64,000 nt of DNA from DUTS01 sp050951605. GTDB lineage: Bacteria > Bacillota > Peptococcia > DRI-13 > DTU073. The DNA is taken from positions 62,001 to 126,000 of the forward strand of contig JBMNJJ010000005.1 of NCBI GenBank assembly GCA_050951605.1, written 5' to 3'. This document shows, piece by piece, positions 44,803 through 54,370 of the stretch. Numbering within the stretch: the first letter of the stretch is position 1; each line of letters opens with the position of its first letter. Made by a program: the position numbers and the translations under genes. The notes under the pieces were generated by a model. That model was not told the origin of the DNA. It was given only the letters and a program-made list of their open reading frames with translations, and did no database searches.

Positions 44803-44959
44803 CCTTTTCCACCTTCCTTCAAATATTAAATTTAAGTATATGCCATTTATAATCCCCAGGCAATACCTTTAAACAAATCTTTCCCTAATTCTTTCTCGAT
44901 TAGCTTCTCTTACCTTAAGGGAATACTAATCTTGGGTTTGTCTTAAGGGAGGAAAATAG

Positions 44960-45790
44960 ATGAAAAAATTATTGCCTTATCTCGGTATAACTTTAGGTTC
45001 CTTTATCTTTGCCTTTGGTTTAAATTATTTTATTATTGCTAACGGTCTAGCCGAAGGTGGTTTTACGGGACTAGCCCTGATCATTCATTATCTTACAGGA
45101 TGGTCTGTTGGGGGAATTTTAATAGCATTAAATATCCCCTTATTCTTTATTGGTTGGAAATTGTGGGGGAAAACTTTCGTCATAAAGACCCTGCTGGGCG
45201 TTTTCGCCGTTTCCCTCGCCGTAGACCTTACCAGTGGCTTTAGATTCATAACTCACGATCTCCTCCTAGGAGCCCTCTATGGGGGAGTGCTATCAGGAAT
45301 AGGCATCGGTCTAGTACTACGTTCCGGTGCTACAACAGGGGGTGTAGATATTATCGCCCGCCTCATCTATGAGAAAGTAGGAATAAATATGGGGAAAGTT
45401 TACTTTAGCTTTGATTTTGCTATTATTTTTATTGTCGCTTTTTTCTTTGGCTTAGAAAAAGCTCTTTATACTTTAGTGGCTCTTTATATCTTTAGTCAAG
45501 TAATCGACCGTTTACTCGAAGGAGGTAATGAAGCCAGAGCCGTTACCATCATCTCCGGCATAAATCAGGTCATTGCCCAAGCAATTATCAATGAATTAGA
45601 ACGAGGAGCCACAATTTTAAAAGGTTCTGGCGCTTATACAGGAAAAGAAAAAAATGTACTTTATGTAGTTGTTAGTAAACAACAACTACTCCACTTAAAA
45701 AAAATAATCCGCAAGATTGACCCAAGAGCTTTTATTATTGTCAATAGTGTTTATGAAGTTTTAGGAGAAGGTTTTCGACCGTCAAAATAA
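44960..45790 (+). CDS. YitT-family membrane protein
   Basis: 276 residues. Five to six membrane helices in the N-terminal 170 residues (LGITLGSFIFAFGLNYFII, GGFTGLALIIHYLTG, ATTGGVDIIARLIYEK), then a DUF2179 domain (EARAVTIISGINQVIAQAIINELERGATILKG). RBS gggagga. Its function is not established. It points away from the paaK operon, sharing the intergenic region. Confidence 0.92.
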   Translation: MKKLLPYLGITLGSFIFAFGLNYFIIANGLAEGGFTGLALIIHYLTGWSVGGILIALNIPLFFIGWKLWGKTFVIKTLLGVFAVSLAVDLTSGFRFITHDLLLGALYGGVLSGIGIGLVLRSGATTGGVDIIARLIYEKVGINMGKVYFSFDFAIIFIVAFFFGLEKALYTLVALYIFSQVIDRLLEGGNEARAVTIISGINQVIAQAIINELERGATILKGSGAYTGKEKNVLYVVVSKQQLLHLKKIIRKIDPRAFIIVNSVYEVLGEGFRPSK

Positions 45791-45792
45791 AA

Positions 45793-47491
45793 CTATTTAT
45801 CCAGCCGGGCACCCATTGTACACAATTTTTCTTGCACCCAATTAATTTGCTCTTCCTTAAAATCAGCCGGGCTTTCCCCAAAGAGAACGGCCCTTGCTGC
45901 CGCTATTCCTGCAGCATCCCCTAATACAGCTAAATTAGGTAAAACCCTCACCTCAGCCCAAGCAAAAGAAGAACACCCTGTAGCATAACCAGGTACTAAA
46001 AGATTAGCACACCCAATAGCCTTGAGCATTGAATACGGTAAATAAACAGGATTAACAGGCTGTCCTCCTTCCCTTTACCCAATCAGGTCGTAAATAACTG
46101 GTTACTGGCCACACATAATGACCCTCTTGTAAAATATCGTTATACGTAAAAGCATTAATATCCATCATGTAATAACCTAAACCAATTCTTTCAGCATAAT
46201 TTTCTCGGTCTGCACCTTCTTGAGGATTACTTCCCGCCTTCTGAACTTCATTTGTAGTTAAAGCATATCTATCCCACTCTTCCCCTTCTTTAAACCCCTG
46301 TAAAGTATGTACAGTTTCCCGAAGATACATAGTTTCACCAACAACAGGTTGTTTGTTTTCATTCCAAACTAAACTTGCTTCCCCAAAACCATACATCTGT
46401 CCATTTTCTACTACCTTAAATTGCCGTAAAGCCTCTAAAAACTCCGGCTTTTGCAATATTTCTCTCGCTTCTTGCCAAGCTTGGTCCACCGTTTTCTGAC
46501 CTGCTCCTTTTTTCACAAAAAGAGAAGTGCCGCGATCTTTCTCCCGTGCTCGCCCATCTACATCAAAAACAAGGAGCATATTAACCCACCATTCTTCACT
46601 ATTAGCTCCATTTTGAGCAGCATTAAGCGGTTTTAGTGCAAAACCTTGTACCCCATACAATTCATTAAAGTGCTTCACCACAGGATTATTTTGCCAAGTT
46701 TCTTTTCCACCCACTATCGCCCAACTACCATGGACATCATTAACAAAATGTAGGTCTCCTTTTACATCGGGTTGAGCAGGTGTTTTTATCCCTGTCACCT
46801 TAAACATTAAAGTAGCAGCTTGTTGTCTAGCCCAACTTCCTTCTTGCTCTTCTGTTGGCAAATATTCTAATGACCAGTCCTGGCGACCCACAGATAAAAA
46901 ATTACCGGCAAGACGGGTCAGCCTACCCTCATCTGAAGCATCAATAAAGACCTCCCCCTCTACTTTTAAACGCCCTTTCTCCCACAGAACATAACCTTGC
47001 TCATCTCTATAAACAGGTGCTAAAATGATAGATTTAATTATCTTTTTATCTTTTTTAATTTTTTTTGTTTTTACTTTTTTTAGGTCATATTGATAAAGAA
47101 TCGTCAAATTAGGAAACTGACTTAAATCTTTTTCGAGCAGTTCTGCCATTTGTTCTGTATTATAAAATTGCCCACTTTTCTCAAACCAACGTTTAAAAGA
47201 ACCCTCTGTAACCAGTTGATTCTGCCAATAACGAATATCAGCAAAGTTTTGTCCACCTACCGTACCCAACCCACCCAATTCGGCAACAGGTTCAGGGACA
47301 ATAAGCAACACCTCTTTTTCCGGTGCTACCCAAGCAGTACTATATGCAGAAGCACAACCTGCAAATCCACCCCCATAAATAACCACATCATAGGAAAACA
47401 CTGTCGGCATTAAATAAGGATAAACAAAAATAGATATAAAGATTAAAAGTATAACCACTATTAAAAATAACAGTAACCACAACTTACGCAT
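45793..47491 (-). pseudogene. FAD-dependent oxidoreductase, frameshifted near the C-terminus
   Basis: Start at the ATG at 47491 (aaagggtgaag upstream). N-terminal membrane anchor (LWLLLFLIVVILLIFISIFVY), then the FAD-binding motif VVIYGGGFAGCASAYSTA and ELGGLGTVGGQNFADIR, as in the FAD_oxidored family. The frame ends early at DWVKGRRTAC. In the -1 alternative frame the protein goes on EGGQPVNPVYLPYSMLKAIGC and then ANLLVPGYATGCSSFAW, VRVLPNLAVLGDAAGIAAA to a stop at 45793. One extra G in the ggg at about 46071-46073 would explain it. Either a fresh mutation or a sequencing error. Reaction unknown; it is extracytoplasmic if the anchor orientation is right. Confidence 0.82.
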
Positions 47492-47560
47492 TTCTTCACC
47501 CTTTGCAATTTTTGTATAGTAATTTCTTGCCACCTTAATTATATCAGATTTTTATATATA

Positions 47561-47600
47561 AAAAAAAGGACTATCTCATAACAAAATGAAACAGTCCTTT
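47561..47600 (-). terminator. Terminator of the SPFH gene
   Basis: Imperfect stem with arms ggact.tctcat and atga.a.agtcc. On the minus strand it is followed by eight T residues, about 50 bases after the SPFH stop. Its sequence resembles the lgt terminator (shared ctcataacaa core). Confidence 0.75.
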
Positions 47601-47649
47601 TCTCAATTATAAACTTTACCCGTTAAACCTATTCATTTCCAATCGGTTT

Positions 47650-48579
47650 TTAAGGAACCGGTAACCCCTCTTTATCTTTAACCACCTCAGCTAAAGAAGC
47701 AGCAAGTGCAGTTAAATTTTGAATCTCTGAAGGAATAATAAGCTTTGTTGCTTGCCCATCAGCTACTTTAGTTAGAGCTTCTAAACTTCTAATGGCAATT
47801 ACCTGATTATCCGGTGCAGCATTCTTCAACATCTTCAATCCTTCGGCTGTTGCTCTTTGCAACTTTAAAATTGCCTCTGCTTCCCCTTCGGCTTCTCTAA
47901 CCGCCGCTTCTTTTTTTGCTTCCGCAGCAAGAATTACCGACGTTTTTTCAGCTTCAGCATTTAAAACAATGGCTTCTTTATGCCCTAGAGCCACACGAAT
48001 TGCGGATTCTTTTTCCCCTTCAGCACGAAGAATTGCTTCTCTTCTTTCTCTTTCTGCTTTCATTTGCCTTTCCATGGCATCTTGAATTTCAGCTGGTGGA
48101 ACAATATTTTTCACTTCAACACGATGAACTTTAATTCCCCAAGCTCCCGTAGCGGCATCTAAAACACTTCTCATTCTAGCATTGATAACATCACGTGAAG
48201 TTAAAGTTTCATCTAATTCTAATTCCCCAATTATATTTCTCAAACTTGTTGTCGTAATATTATCTATTGCTAAAAGCGGATTTTCTACTCCATATGCATA
48301 TGCTTTAGGGTCAGTAACTTGATAAAAAACCACAGTGTCTATAGTCATGGTAACATTATCCTTGGTTATTACCGGCTGAGGCCTAAAATCTTTAATCTGT
48401 TCTTTTAACGGTACTATCATCGCAATTCTATCAATTATAGGAATTTTAAAATGCAGCCCCACAAACCATGTACCTAAATAAGCACCCAGTCTTTCTATAA
48501 TATAGGCTTCTGTTTGTGGCACTACTCTGACGTTTGTACCAATAAGAGCAATTATTATAATCAAAAAAACCCAAAACAT
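47650..48579 (-). CDS. SPFH/stomatin-like membrane protein
   Basis: 309 residues. N-terminal membrane helix (FWVFLIIIIALIGTNVRVVP), the prohibitin-like SPFH domain (TEAYIIERLGAYLGTW, ITKDNVTMTIDTVVFYQVTDPKAYAYGVENP in parts) and a long Ala/Glu-rich coiled coil (about 170-250). It forms membrane scaffolds (flotillin/QmcA type). It follows an NfeD gene by 18 bases, the usual pair. Confidence 0.93.
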   Translation of the reverse strand: MFWVFLIIIIALIGTNVRVVPQTEAYIIERLGAYLGTWFVGLHFKIPIIDRIAMIVPLKEQIKDFRPQPVITKDNVTMTIDTVVFYQVTDPKAYAYGVENPLLAIDNITTTSLRNIIGELELDETLTSRDVINARMRSVLDAATGAWGIKVHRVEVKNIVPPAEIQDAMERQMKAERERREAILRAEGEKESAIRVALGHKEAIVLNAEAEKTSVILAAEAKKEAAVREAEGEAEAILKLQRATAEGLKMLKNAAPDNQVIAIRSLEALTKVADGQATKLIIPSEIQNLTALAASLAEVVKDKEGLPVP

Positions 48580-48597
48580 CTTTTTACCCCCTTTTTC

Positions 48598-49032
48598 TTA
48601 ACGTTCTTTTAATCTTTGAACTTTTAAAATCACCCCTTCAATTCCGACAATTTTTACTTTTTCATTTGCTTCTATTATTTCATTATCGACTGATTCTGCA
48701 TTCCACACTTGACCTTTAACAGTTATTACACCACTCTTATAAGGAATAATCTTTTCCTGTACAAACCCAACTTCCCCAATTAAAGCGGGAATACCAGTCC
48801 GAACTGCCCCGATCTTAAAATAATCTTTAGCAAGCGGTCGGAAAAAAATTAAAAGAATTATTGCCGTTAATAAAAATATTCCTACCTGTACATCCCAGGG
48901 GACGCCTAACCAAGCAGCTATAAAGGCTACAAAAGCCCCCACAAGAAACCAACAAGTCGTTAATCCAAGAGTTAATAATTCTATAAATCCAAAAACAAGT
49001 GCCAAAACTATCCAAACCCAAGGATTTATCAT
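48598..49032 (-). CDS. NfeD-family membrane protein
   Basis: 144 residues: two or three membrane helices up to about residue 70, then an OB-fold NfeD domain (GAVRTGIPALIGEVGFVQEKIIPYKSGVITVKGQVW in parts) ending at LKVQRLKER. Partner of the SPFH protein downstream. Short form without the ClpP-like protease domain. Confidence 0.88.
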   Translation of the reverse strand: MINPWVWIVLALVFGFIELLTLGLTTCWFLVGAFVAFIAAWLGVPWDVQVGIFLLTAIILLIFFRPLAKDYFKIGAVRTGIPALIGEVGFVQEKIIPYKSGVITVKGQVWNAESVDNEIIEANEKVKIVGIEGVILKVQRLKER

Positions 49033-49182
49033 TTCTAAAATATGCGTAACCCCCTTTCTTTTTTATTTTCCGCTTCTTTAATTAAAGCATTTTTCACCTC
49101 TTTTATAAAAGATATTACTCTTTACTACAATTTTATTATAAAAATTCGATATTTACAAATATTTTAGTGCATTTTTAACAAT

Positions 49183-50019
49183 TTATGAACAAATTTTTTT
49201 AACTAAAGCAATTTCTTGTGCATAACCAAGATTATCATTAGGAGTTTCTAAGATTAAGGGGATTTTTTGTATATCCCGATCACAAACAATTTTTTTAATT
49301 GTTTCTAACCCTAAATGCCCTTCACCTAATTTAGCATGCCGATCTCTTTTAGAACCAAGAGAATATAAAGAATCATTTAAATGAAAAGCCTTTAATTTAT
49401 CCCAACCGACTACTTTATCAAAATCATTTTTAATTCTAGCAAAATCAGCAAGGTCATAACCAGCCCCTGTCAAATGACAACTATCTAAACATACACCTAA
49501 GCCAGAATGATTATCACACTCCTGGATAATTTTTGCAAGCTGTTCAAAATTATAACCTAGCTCCGTACCCTGACCTGCCATTCCTTCTAAAAGAAGCATT
49601 GTTTCTTCAGGAAGATTAATTAAAATATCTCTTAAACCTTCTACAACCAAAGCTAATCCTTTTTCTTCGCCTTGTCCACCATGTGATCCCACATGTAAAA
49701 CAAGATATGGAACTCCCAGCACTTTTATTCTGAGAAGATCATCTTGTAAAGTTATCCGTGTAAATTCACGCACATTTTTTTTAGCGGAAGCTAAATTATA
49801 TGTATAAGGAGCATGTGCTACCACTAAACCAAAATTATTTTTTTTCATTAAATCATGAGCTTCCTTAATATCTTCAGGAACAAGTGCCCGCGCCTTCCCG
49901 CCTCGCGGATTTCGAGTAAAAAACTGAAAAGTATTCCCTTGCATTTCTACAACTGTCTTCACTGCTTCAAATAATCCTTTAGAACTAGAAACATGAGCAC
50001 CAATCCACACTTTTTTCAA
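49183..50019 (-). CDS. nfo: Endonuclease IV (AP endonuclease)
   Basis: 278 residues of a zinc TIM-barrel repair enzyme that cleaves DNA at abasic sites. Family motifs: WIGAHVSSSKGL, VVAHAPYTYNLAS, LVLHVGSHGGQGE, LLLEGMAGQGTELG, CLDSCHLTGAGYD, FHLNDSLYSLGSKRDRHAKLGEG in parts and IPLILETPND. RBS aaggaaggttg. Full length. Confidence 0.96.
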   Translation of the reverse strand: MKKVWIGAHVSSSKGLFEAVKTVVEMQGNTFQFFTRNPRGGKARALVPEDIKEAHDLMKKNNFGLVVAHAPYTYNLASAKKNVREFTRITLQDDLLRIKVLGVPYLVLHVGSHGGQGEEKGLALVVEGLRDILINLPEETMLLLEGMAGQGTELGYNFEQLAKIIQECDNHSGLGVCLDSCHLTGAGYDLADFARIKNDFDKVVGWDKLKAFHLNDSLYSLGSKRDRHAKLGEGHLGLETIKKIVCDRDIQKIPLILETPNDNLGYAQEIALVKKICS

Positions 50020-50072
50020 CCTTCCTTTTAAAAAATCTCCCTTAATTTAAATTACACTTCATTATAATATAT

Positions 50073-50351
50073 TTACTCTTCATCTTTAATAATACTCTCT
50101 TTTAATTTTAAAGGAAATTCGTATATTTTGCATCCCTCTTTTAAACCGGTTTGAACTTCTTGTTTTTGAACTGTTTGCTCAAAAACATCACCACTAACTA
50201 AATTTATTACTCTAATTATTTCATTAAGACCATTTATTTCATTCTCGATAATAAATTCACTAGCCGGGGAGCGTAAATCAGTAAGATTAACCAAAAGAGC
50301 CTGAAGCATTTCTCTAGATAAAGTAATGCGTACATGGGACAAGCCCCTCAC
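50073..50351 (-). CDS. Small protein of unknown function
   Basis: About 92 residues; a GTG at 50351 or a TTG at 50342 could start it, both near a ggggtgagg purine stretch. No membrane segment or signal. Mixed alpha/beta with ALLVNLTDLRSPASEFIIENEINGLNEII in two parts. It ends acidic. I do not recognise a family. It stands alone upstream of nfo. Confidence 0.55.
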   Translation of the reverse strand: MRGLSHVRITLSREMLQALLVNLTDLRSPASEFIIENEINGLNEIIRVINLVSGDVFEQTVQKQEVQTGLKEGCKIYEFPLKLKESIIKDEE

Positions 50352-50478
50352 CCCTCTATAACTATATATTCAAAAAAATTTTACAAAAATCCTGCACTTT
50401 CGATTAATTAATTTATAATATTACCAGAAAATCAGCAAAAAATAGATAATAATAAAGAAAACACTAGGAGGTAACTTT

Positions 50479-50730
50479 ATGTCTTTATGTCCCTTGTGTA
50501 ATGGCATCCACACTAAAAACATACTCTGTCCTAATTGTAATATAAAAATGGAAGACGGGGGAATACTTGAAAACTATTATGAACCTTACAGTCCCTACTT
50601 ACCAATGGAAGTTTTAAATCAAACCAATGAGGTCACCCCAAATCACTGTACCCATTTGTTTTATTGCCCAAACTGCGGCTATGACCATCGCTATATTACT
50701 AAACTTTGGGTAGCCCCTGACCTCAGCTAA
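50479..50730 (+). CDS. Small zinc-ribbon protein
   Basis: 83 residues with aggaggtaac upstream. Two pairs of CxxC knuckles near the N-terminus (CPLC and CPNC) and another half near the C-terminus (CTHLFYCPNCGYDHR). Probably a structural zinc site. The last eight bases overlap the 3' end of the convergent subtilase gene. Function unknown. Confidence 0.7.
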   Translation: MSLCPLCNGIHTKNILCPNCNIKMEDGGILENYYEPYSPYLPMEVLNQTNEVTPNHCTHLFYCPNCGYDHRYITKLWVAPDLS

Positions 50731-51805
50731 TAATTCTCGGCAATTCTACCATTCCCGCTCCCTGTTGTTCTTTCCCTAACTTAGAAAGTCTCACTGCTCC
50801 GCCAACCATCATTTCTTTAATCCTAGCCGGAGGTAAAAAACCATAATAATTAAACAAATTAGCAACCGTCCCCGTAAGATGAGGAGCAGCAAAAGAAGTG
50901 CCACTTTTTACTTCATACCTTCCTCCCAGCCAAGCAGAAGGTATCTCCACACCAGGAGCACAAAAATTAACTTCCGGTCCCGTGCTGGAAAAACTCGCTA
51001 AATCATCATATTTATCCGTAGCTGAAACCGCTAGAACCTGGGAAAAGCGAGCTGGATAATTAACAGAATTTTTTCTACCATCATTTCCTGCCGCCGCAAC
51101 CAAAATTATACCCTGCCGATCTAAGTATTGAATTGCTCTATAAAAAGTCCGATTAGTTTCTGCAGTAGAAAAACTCATATTAATTATTCCCACTTGTTGC
51201 CTCGCTAACCAATCTAATCCCTCAATAATATCCGATAAATTACCTTTCCCTTTCTGATTAAAAGCTTTTACTATATAAAAATCAACATAAGGATTAATCC
51301 CCGTCATCCCTGCATTTCTACCAGAAGACCCTATAATACCGGCTATATGAGTCCCATGTCCATAGTCATCCATAAATTGACGATGCCCCTCTAAAGTACT
51401 AATCCCGCTCTTAATATTGCCCCGCAAATCCGGATGATAATAATCAATACCAGTATCAATAATTCCTACACGTACACGTCGTTCTTTAAGCTTTTCCCAA
51501 ACTTGTGGTGCTCCAATTCTTCGTAAACCCCAGCCTATCCTTTTTTGGTTAAAAAGCGGAAACGGGTACCAACAAAGTTTAAATTCTAGATCCTCCTCTA
51601 CTTGTAACCTATTTTCTTCATCTCTTACCGCAAATAAAACATCATCCTCAGATAAAAACTCACATACATATCCCTCCACAAGAGGTAACTTTTTAATCAA
51701 TCTACCCCCAGATCTCTCCAAGCTTCGTCTTAAAAAATCTTCATCTTCAGGATGACGTAGAGTTATTATTTTTCTAATCTTTCTTTTGGACGTCTTTTTT
51801 TCCAT
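50723..51805 (-). CDS. Subtilisin-like serine protease (S8), no signal peptide
   Basis: 360 residues. Catalytic triad: Asp in RVGIIDTGIDYYHPDL, His in GHGTHIAGIIG, Ser in SGTSFAAPHLTGT; oxyanion Asn in LVAAAGNDGRKNSVNYPA. The first 110 residues are an I9-like propeptide region, but there is no hydrophobic export signal, so it may be intracellular like Bacillus ISP. RBS aaaggggatg. Confidence 0.93.
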   Translation of the reverse strand: MEKKTSKRKIRKIITLRHPEDEDFLRRSLERSGGRLIKKLPLVEGYVCEFLSEDDVLFAVRDEENRLQVEEDLEFKLCWYPFPLFNQKRIGWGLRRIGAPQVWEKLKERRVRVGIIDTGIDYYHPDLRGNIKSGISTLEGHRQFMDDYGHGTHIAGIIGSSGRNAGMTGINPYVDFYIVKAFNQKGKGNLSDIIEGLDWLARQQVGIINMSFSTAETNRTFYRAIQYLDRQGIILVAAAGNDGRKNSVNYPARFSQVLAVSATDKYDDLASFSSTGPEVNFCAPGVEIPSAWLGGRYEVKSGTSFAAPHLTGTVANLFNYYGFLPPARIKEMMVGGAVRLSKLGKEQQGAGMVELPRIIS

Positions 51806-51947
51806 AAAAACATCCCCTTTCTCTGCATAAGAATAATAATATTTATCTGCTGTAACTTATGCGAAAGAAAGTATTTTCGTCACTGTCTTGGGACAAATTC
51901 ATTCTTTCTTGCTATAATGTTAGTATCATTAAAAGGATGTGAATTTT

Positions 51948-53096
51948 ATGAAAAAACCATTCCCTGTTTTTTTCTTTTTTCTTTTTCTTTCTCTAGGTAC
52001 ACTTTTATGTAGTTGTAATCATTCTCCCTCTAATAACGATTCCCTAACAACAACACCAGAGCCTCCCCCAGAAAAAACCTTTATAGTCACTGCCGTAGGG
52101 GACATTATGATGCATAATACTCAAATCCAAGCAGGATATCAACACCAATACAATACATACGACTTTTCTTCTTTTTTTACTGAAGTAAAACCCTTTTTTC
52201 AAGCATCGGATTTTGTTATCGGCAATCTTGAAACAACCCTCGGTAAAGACCCCAGCCAATACGGTGGTTACCCCCGTTTTAATTCACCCGCCATCCTTGC
52301 CCAAAACTTAAAAGAAGCAGGTTTTGATTTATTAACTACAGCTAATAACCACTGTCTCGATAAAGGAATCAGAGGGCTTAACAATACCTTAGACTATTTA
52401 GATGAAGCAGAACTACTACACGTAGGAACCGCTCGTAGTCAAGAAGAAAAAGAAAAAATCCTTTTCACTGAAATTAAAGATGTAAAAGTTGCTTTTCTTG
52501 CTTATACTTATGGAGCTAATGGTCTTATGCCTCCTCGTGGAAAAGAATTTGCTGTAAACTTTATCGAGGAAAACCAAATTATCTCGGACTTAAAAAAAGC
52601 CCGCAACGAAGGCGCGCAACTAGTTATTTTGTATCTGCATTTCGGACAAGAATACCACGAACATCCTGATAGTAACCAAATTCGACTTGCGAAAGCATTC
52701 TTCAATGCAGGAGCAGATATCATTTTGGGAAGTCATGCCCATGTTTTACAACGCTCCGAAGCCTATACTCAAGAAGATGAAAAAACTCAATTTGTTATAT
52801 ACTCTTTAGGGAATTTTATCTCTGACCAAATCGGTCTAGCTAGAAAATCAAGTGTCATCCTTAACCTACATTTTGGCATAGATAATTTCACTGGAGAGCC
52901 TTATTTTAAAGAAGCAACCTATGTTCCTATTTGGACGAGAAGATGCCTAAAAGAAGATAAAGTACATTTTAAGGTACTTCCGATAGAACAAACTTTAACT
53001 AAAATTAGAGCGGCAGAAACGGGCGACTTTACACTTAAAGAAATCCAAGAACTGGAACAAGCTTGGTTACACGTTTCCGCTTATACCGAAATTTAA
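51948..53096 (+). CDS. CapA-family metallophosphatase lipoprotein
   Basis: 382 residues from the ATG at 51948 (aaaagga upstream); a GTG nine bases earlier is in frame. Signal peptide with lipobox LLCSC. PGA_cap/CapA calcineurin-like domain with VGDIMMH, DFVIGNLETTLG, TANNHCLDKGIRGL, and LGSHAHVLQRSE. Relatives act in capsule poly-gamma-glutamate production or wall modification; in a genome without capsule genes in view the role is open. Confidence 0.9.
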   Translation: MKKPFPVFFFFLFLSLGTLLCSCNHSPSNNDSLTTTPEPPPEKTFIVTAVGDIMMHNTQIQAGYQHQYNTYDFSSFFTEVKPFFQASDFVIGNLETTLGKDPSQYGGYPRFNSPAILAQNLKEAGFDLLTTANNHCLDKGIRGLNNTLDYLDEAELLHVGTARSQEEKEKILFTEIKDVKVAFLAYTYGANGLMPPRGKEFAVNFIEENQIISDLKKARNEGAQLVILYLHFGQEYHEHPDSNQIRLAKAFFNAGADIILGSHAHVLQRSEAYTQEDEKTQFVIYSLGNFISDQIGLARKSSVILNLHFGIDNFTGEPYFKEATYVPIWTRRCLKEDKVHFKVLPIEQTLTKIRAAETGDFTLKEIQELEQAWLHVSAYTEI

Positions 53097-53118
53097 ATTC
53101 AAAAGAGGTTGAAAATTC

Positions 53119-54180
53119 ATGATTACCGGAGCACGTGTTTTAAAAACAGGTCTAGCTGTAACAATTAGCATGTTTACCTGTGTTCTTTTAAATATCCAAC
53201 CAGCTATCTTTGCAGGTGCTGCAGCCGTTTTAAATCTACAGCCCTCACTGGGAAAAAGTTTTTATAACGCCTTAGAACAAATTTTATCCCAATTCATAGC
53301 CATTGGCATTGCTATTATCCTTGGTCTAACCATCGGTGGCAATCCTTTAGTCATGGGTTTAAGTACCATTCTAGTCATTTTAATCTGTAATCATTTTCAG
53401 TGGCGTAGTAGTATCTCCGGAGCAATTATGGCTACTATCTTTGTCTTAGCCTCTCCTCCTGACCAGTTTTTAAATCATGCTCTTATTCGTTCTCTAGCTA
53501 TCTTTATCGGTGTAGGAGCTGCCCTTCTCGTCAATATAACCATTGCCCGGCCACATTATGAAATACCCCTTCGCCTTAAATTAATTGAGCTAAATAAATT
53601 CATTATGGATAACTTTAACCAGGTTGTGCAAAACTATCTCCAATTAACACCCCCTGCTCCTAAAACCTTAAAAAAATTAAATAAAAAAGCAGGTAAGTTT
53701 TTTAATGAAGTTCACGATTATTATGACTTATATAAACATGACCTTGGGCTTTTGAATAATGAAGAAAAAGTTAACCAAAAAACAAAAACTAAACTTTATA
53801 GGAATTATCTGAATTATAATCGAGGGCTTTGGCAAAGAACAAAAGACATCTTCTTTTTAGCACAAGAACGCGACAAAAGAAGAAAAGAAGCAGGAGACTT
53901 ACCGATTAGTGAAGACTTTCAGCAAATCCTGCAACTTATTAATAGTACCCTAGAACTGCTCAATCAATATAACCAAGAATTACATGATAAAATATTAGGA
54001 GAAGCTATAACTTATGTTGATGAGCCTCATATTTGGAGTAAACTTGACCGGATTATTAGCCAATGGCATAGCCATAACTGTGATGAAAGCTACAATCTCC
54101 ACGCCTTAATTGAAGTCTCCCTGATTACTTACAAAATACGCTGGGCTGCCAAAGAATCAGCTCGTTTACTCGATTTTTAA
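53119..54180 (+). CDS. Aromatic acid exporter (ArAE) family membrane protein
   Basis: 353 residues. Four to five membrane helices in the first 145 residues (LKTGLAVTISMFTCVLLN, SQFIAIGIAIILGLTIGG, IRSLAIFIGVGAALLVNI), then a helical cytoplasmic domain. Matches ArAE_1 proteins of Gram-positives (YqjA/DUF939 type). RBS aaaagaggttg. 22 bases after the CapA-like gene. Confidence 0.87.
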   Translation: MITGARVLKTGLAVTISMFTCVLLNIQPAIFAGAAAVLNLQPSLGKSFYNALEQILSQFIAIGIAIILGLTIGGNPLVMGLSTILVILICNHFQWRSSISGAIMATIFVLASPPDQFLNHALIRSLAIFIGVGAALLVNITIARPHYEIPLRLKLIELNKFIMDNFNQVVQNYLQLTPPAPKTLKKLNKKAGKFFNEVHDYYDLYKHDLGLLNNEEKVNQKTKTKLYRNYLNYNRGLWQRTKDIFFLAQERDKRRKEAGDLPISEDFQQILQLINSTLELLNQYNQELHDKILGEAITYVDEPHIWSKLDRIISQWHSHNCDESYNLHALIEVSLITYKIRWAAKESARLLDF

Positions 54181-54240
54181 ATAATGTGAATTGACATTTG
54201 CTTTCTACCTTCTTATAATTAATATTGCTTACTATAATTT

Positions 54241-54315
54241 GCTGGTGTAGCTCAGGGGTAGAGCAGCTGATTCGTAATCAGCAGGTCGTGTGTTCAAATC
54301 ACATCACCAGCTCCA
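54241..54315 (+). tRNA. tRNA-Thr (CGT)
   Basis: 75 bases including CCA. Acceptor GCTGGTG/CACCAGC. Anticodon stem CTGAT/ATCAG with loop TCGTA gives CGT. T loop TTCAAAT. The only plus-strand tRNA here. Confidence 0.96.
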
Positions 54316-54323
54316 ATTAAAAT

Positions 54324-54368
54324 AAAAAAGTCCTGCTTAAACTTCAGTTTGAGCAGGACTTTTATTTA
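54324..54368. terminator. Bidirectional terminator between tRNA-Thr and rsiV-like gene
   Basis: 16-bp stem (54327-54342 with 54347-54362, one G-T pair), loop ttca, A run before and T run after. Confidence 0.92.
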
Positions 54369-54370
54369 AT

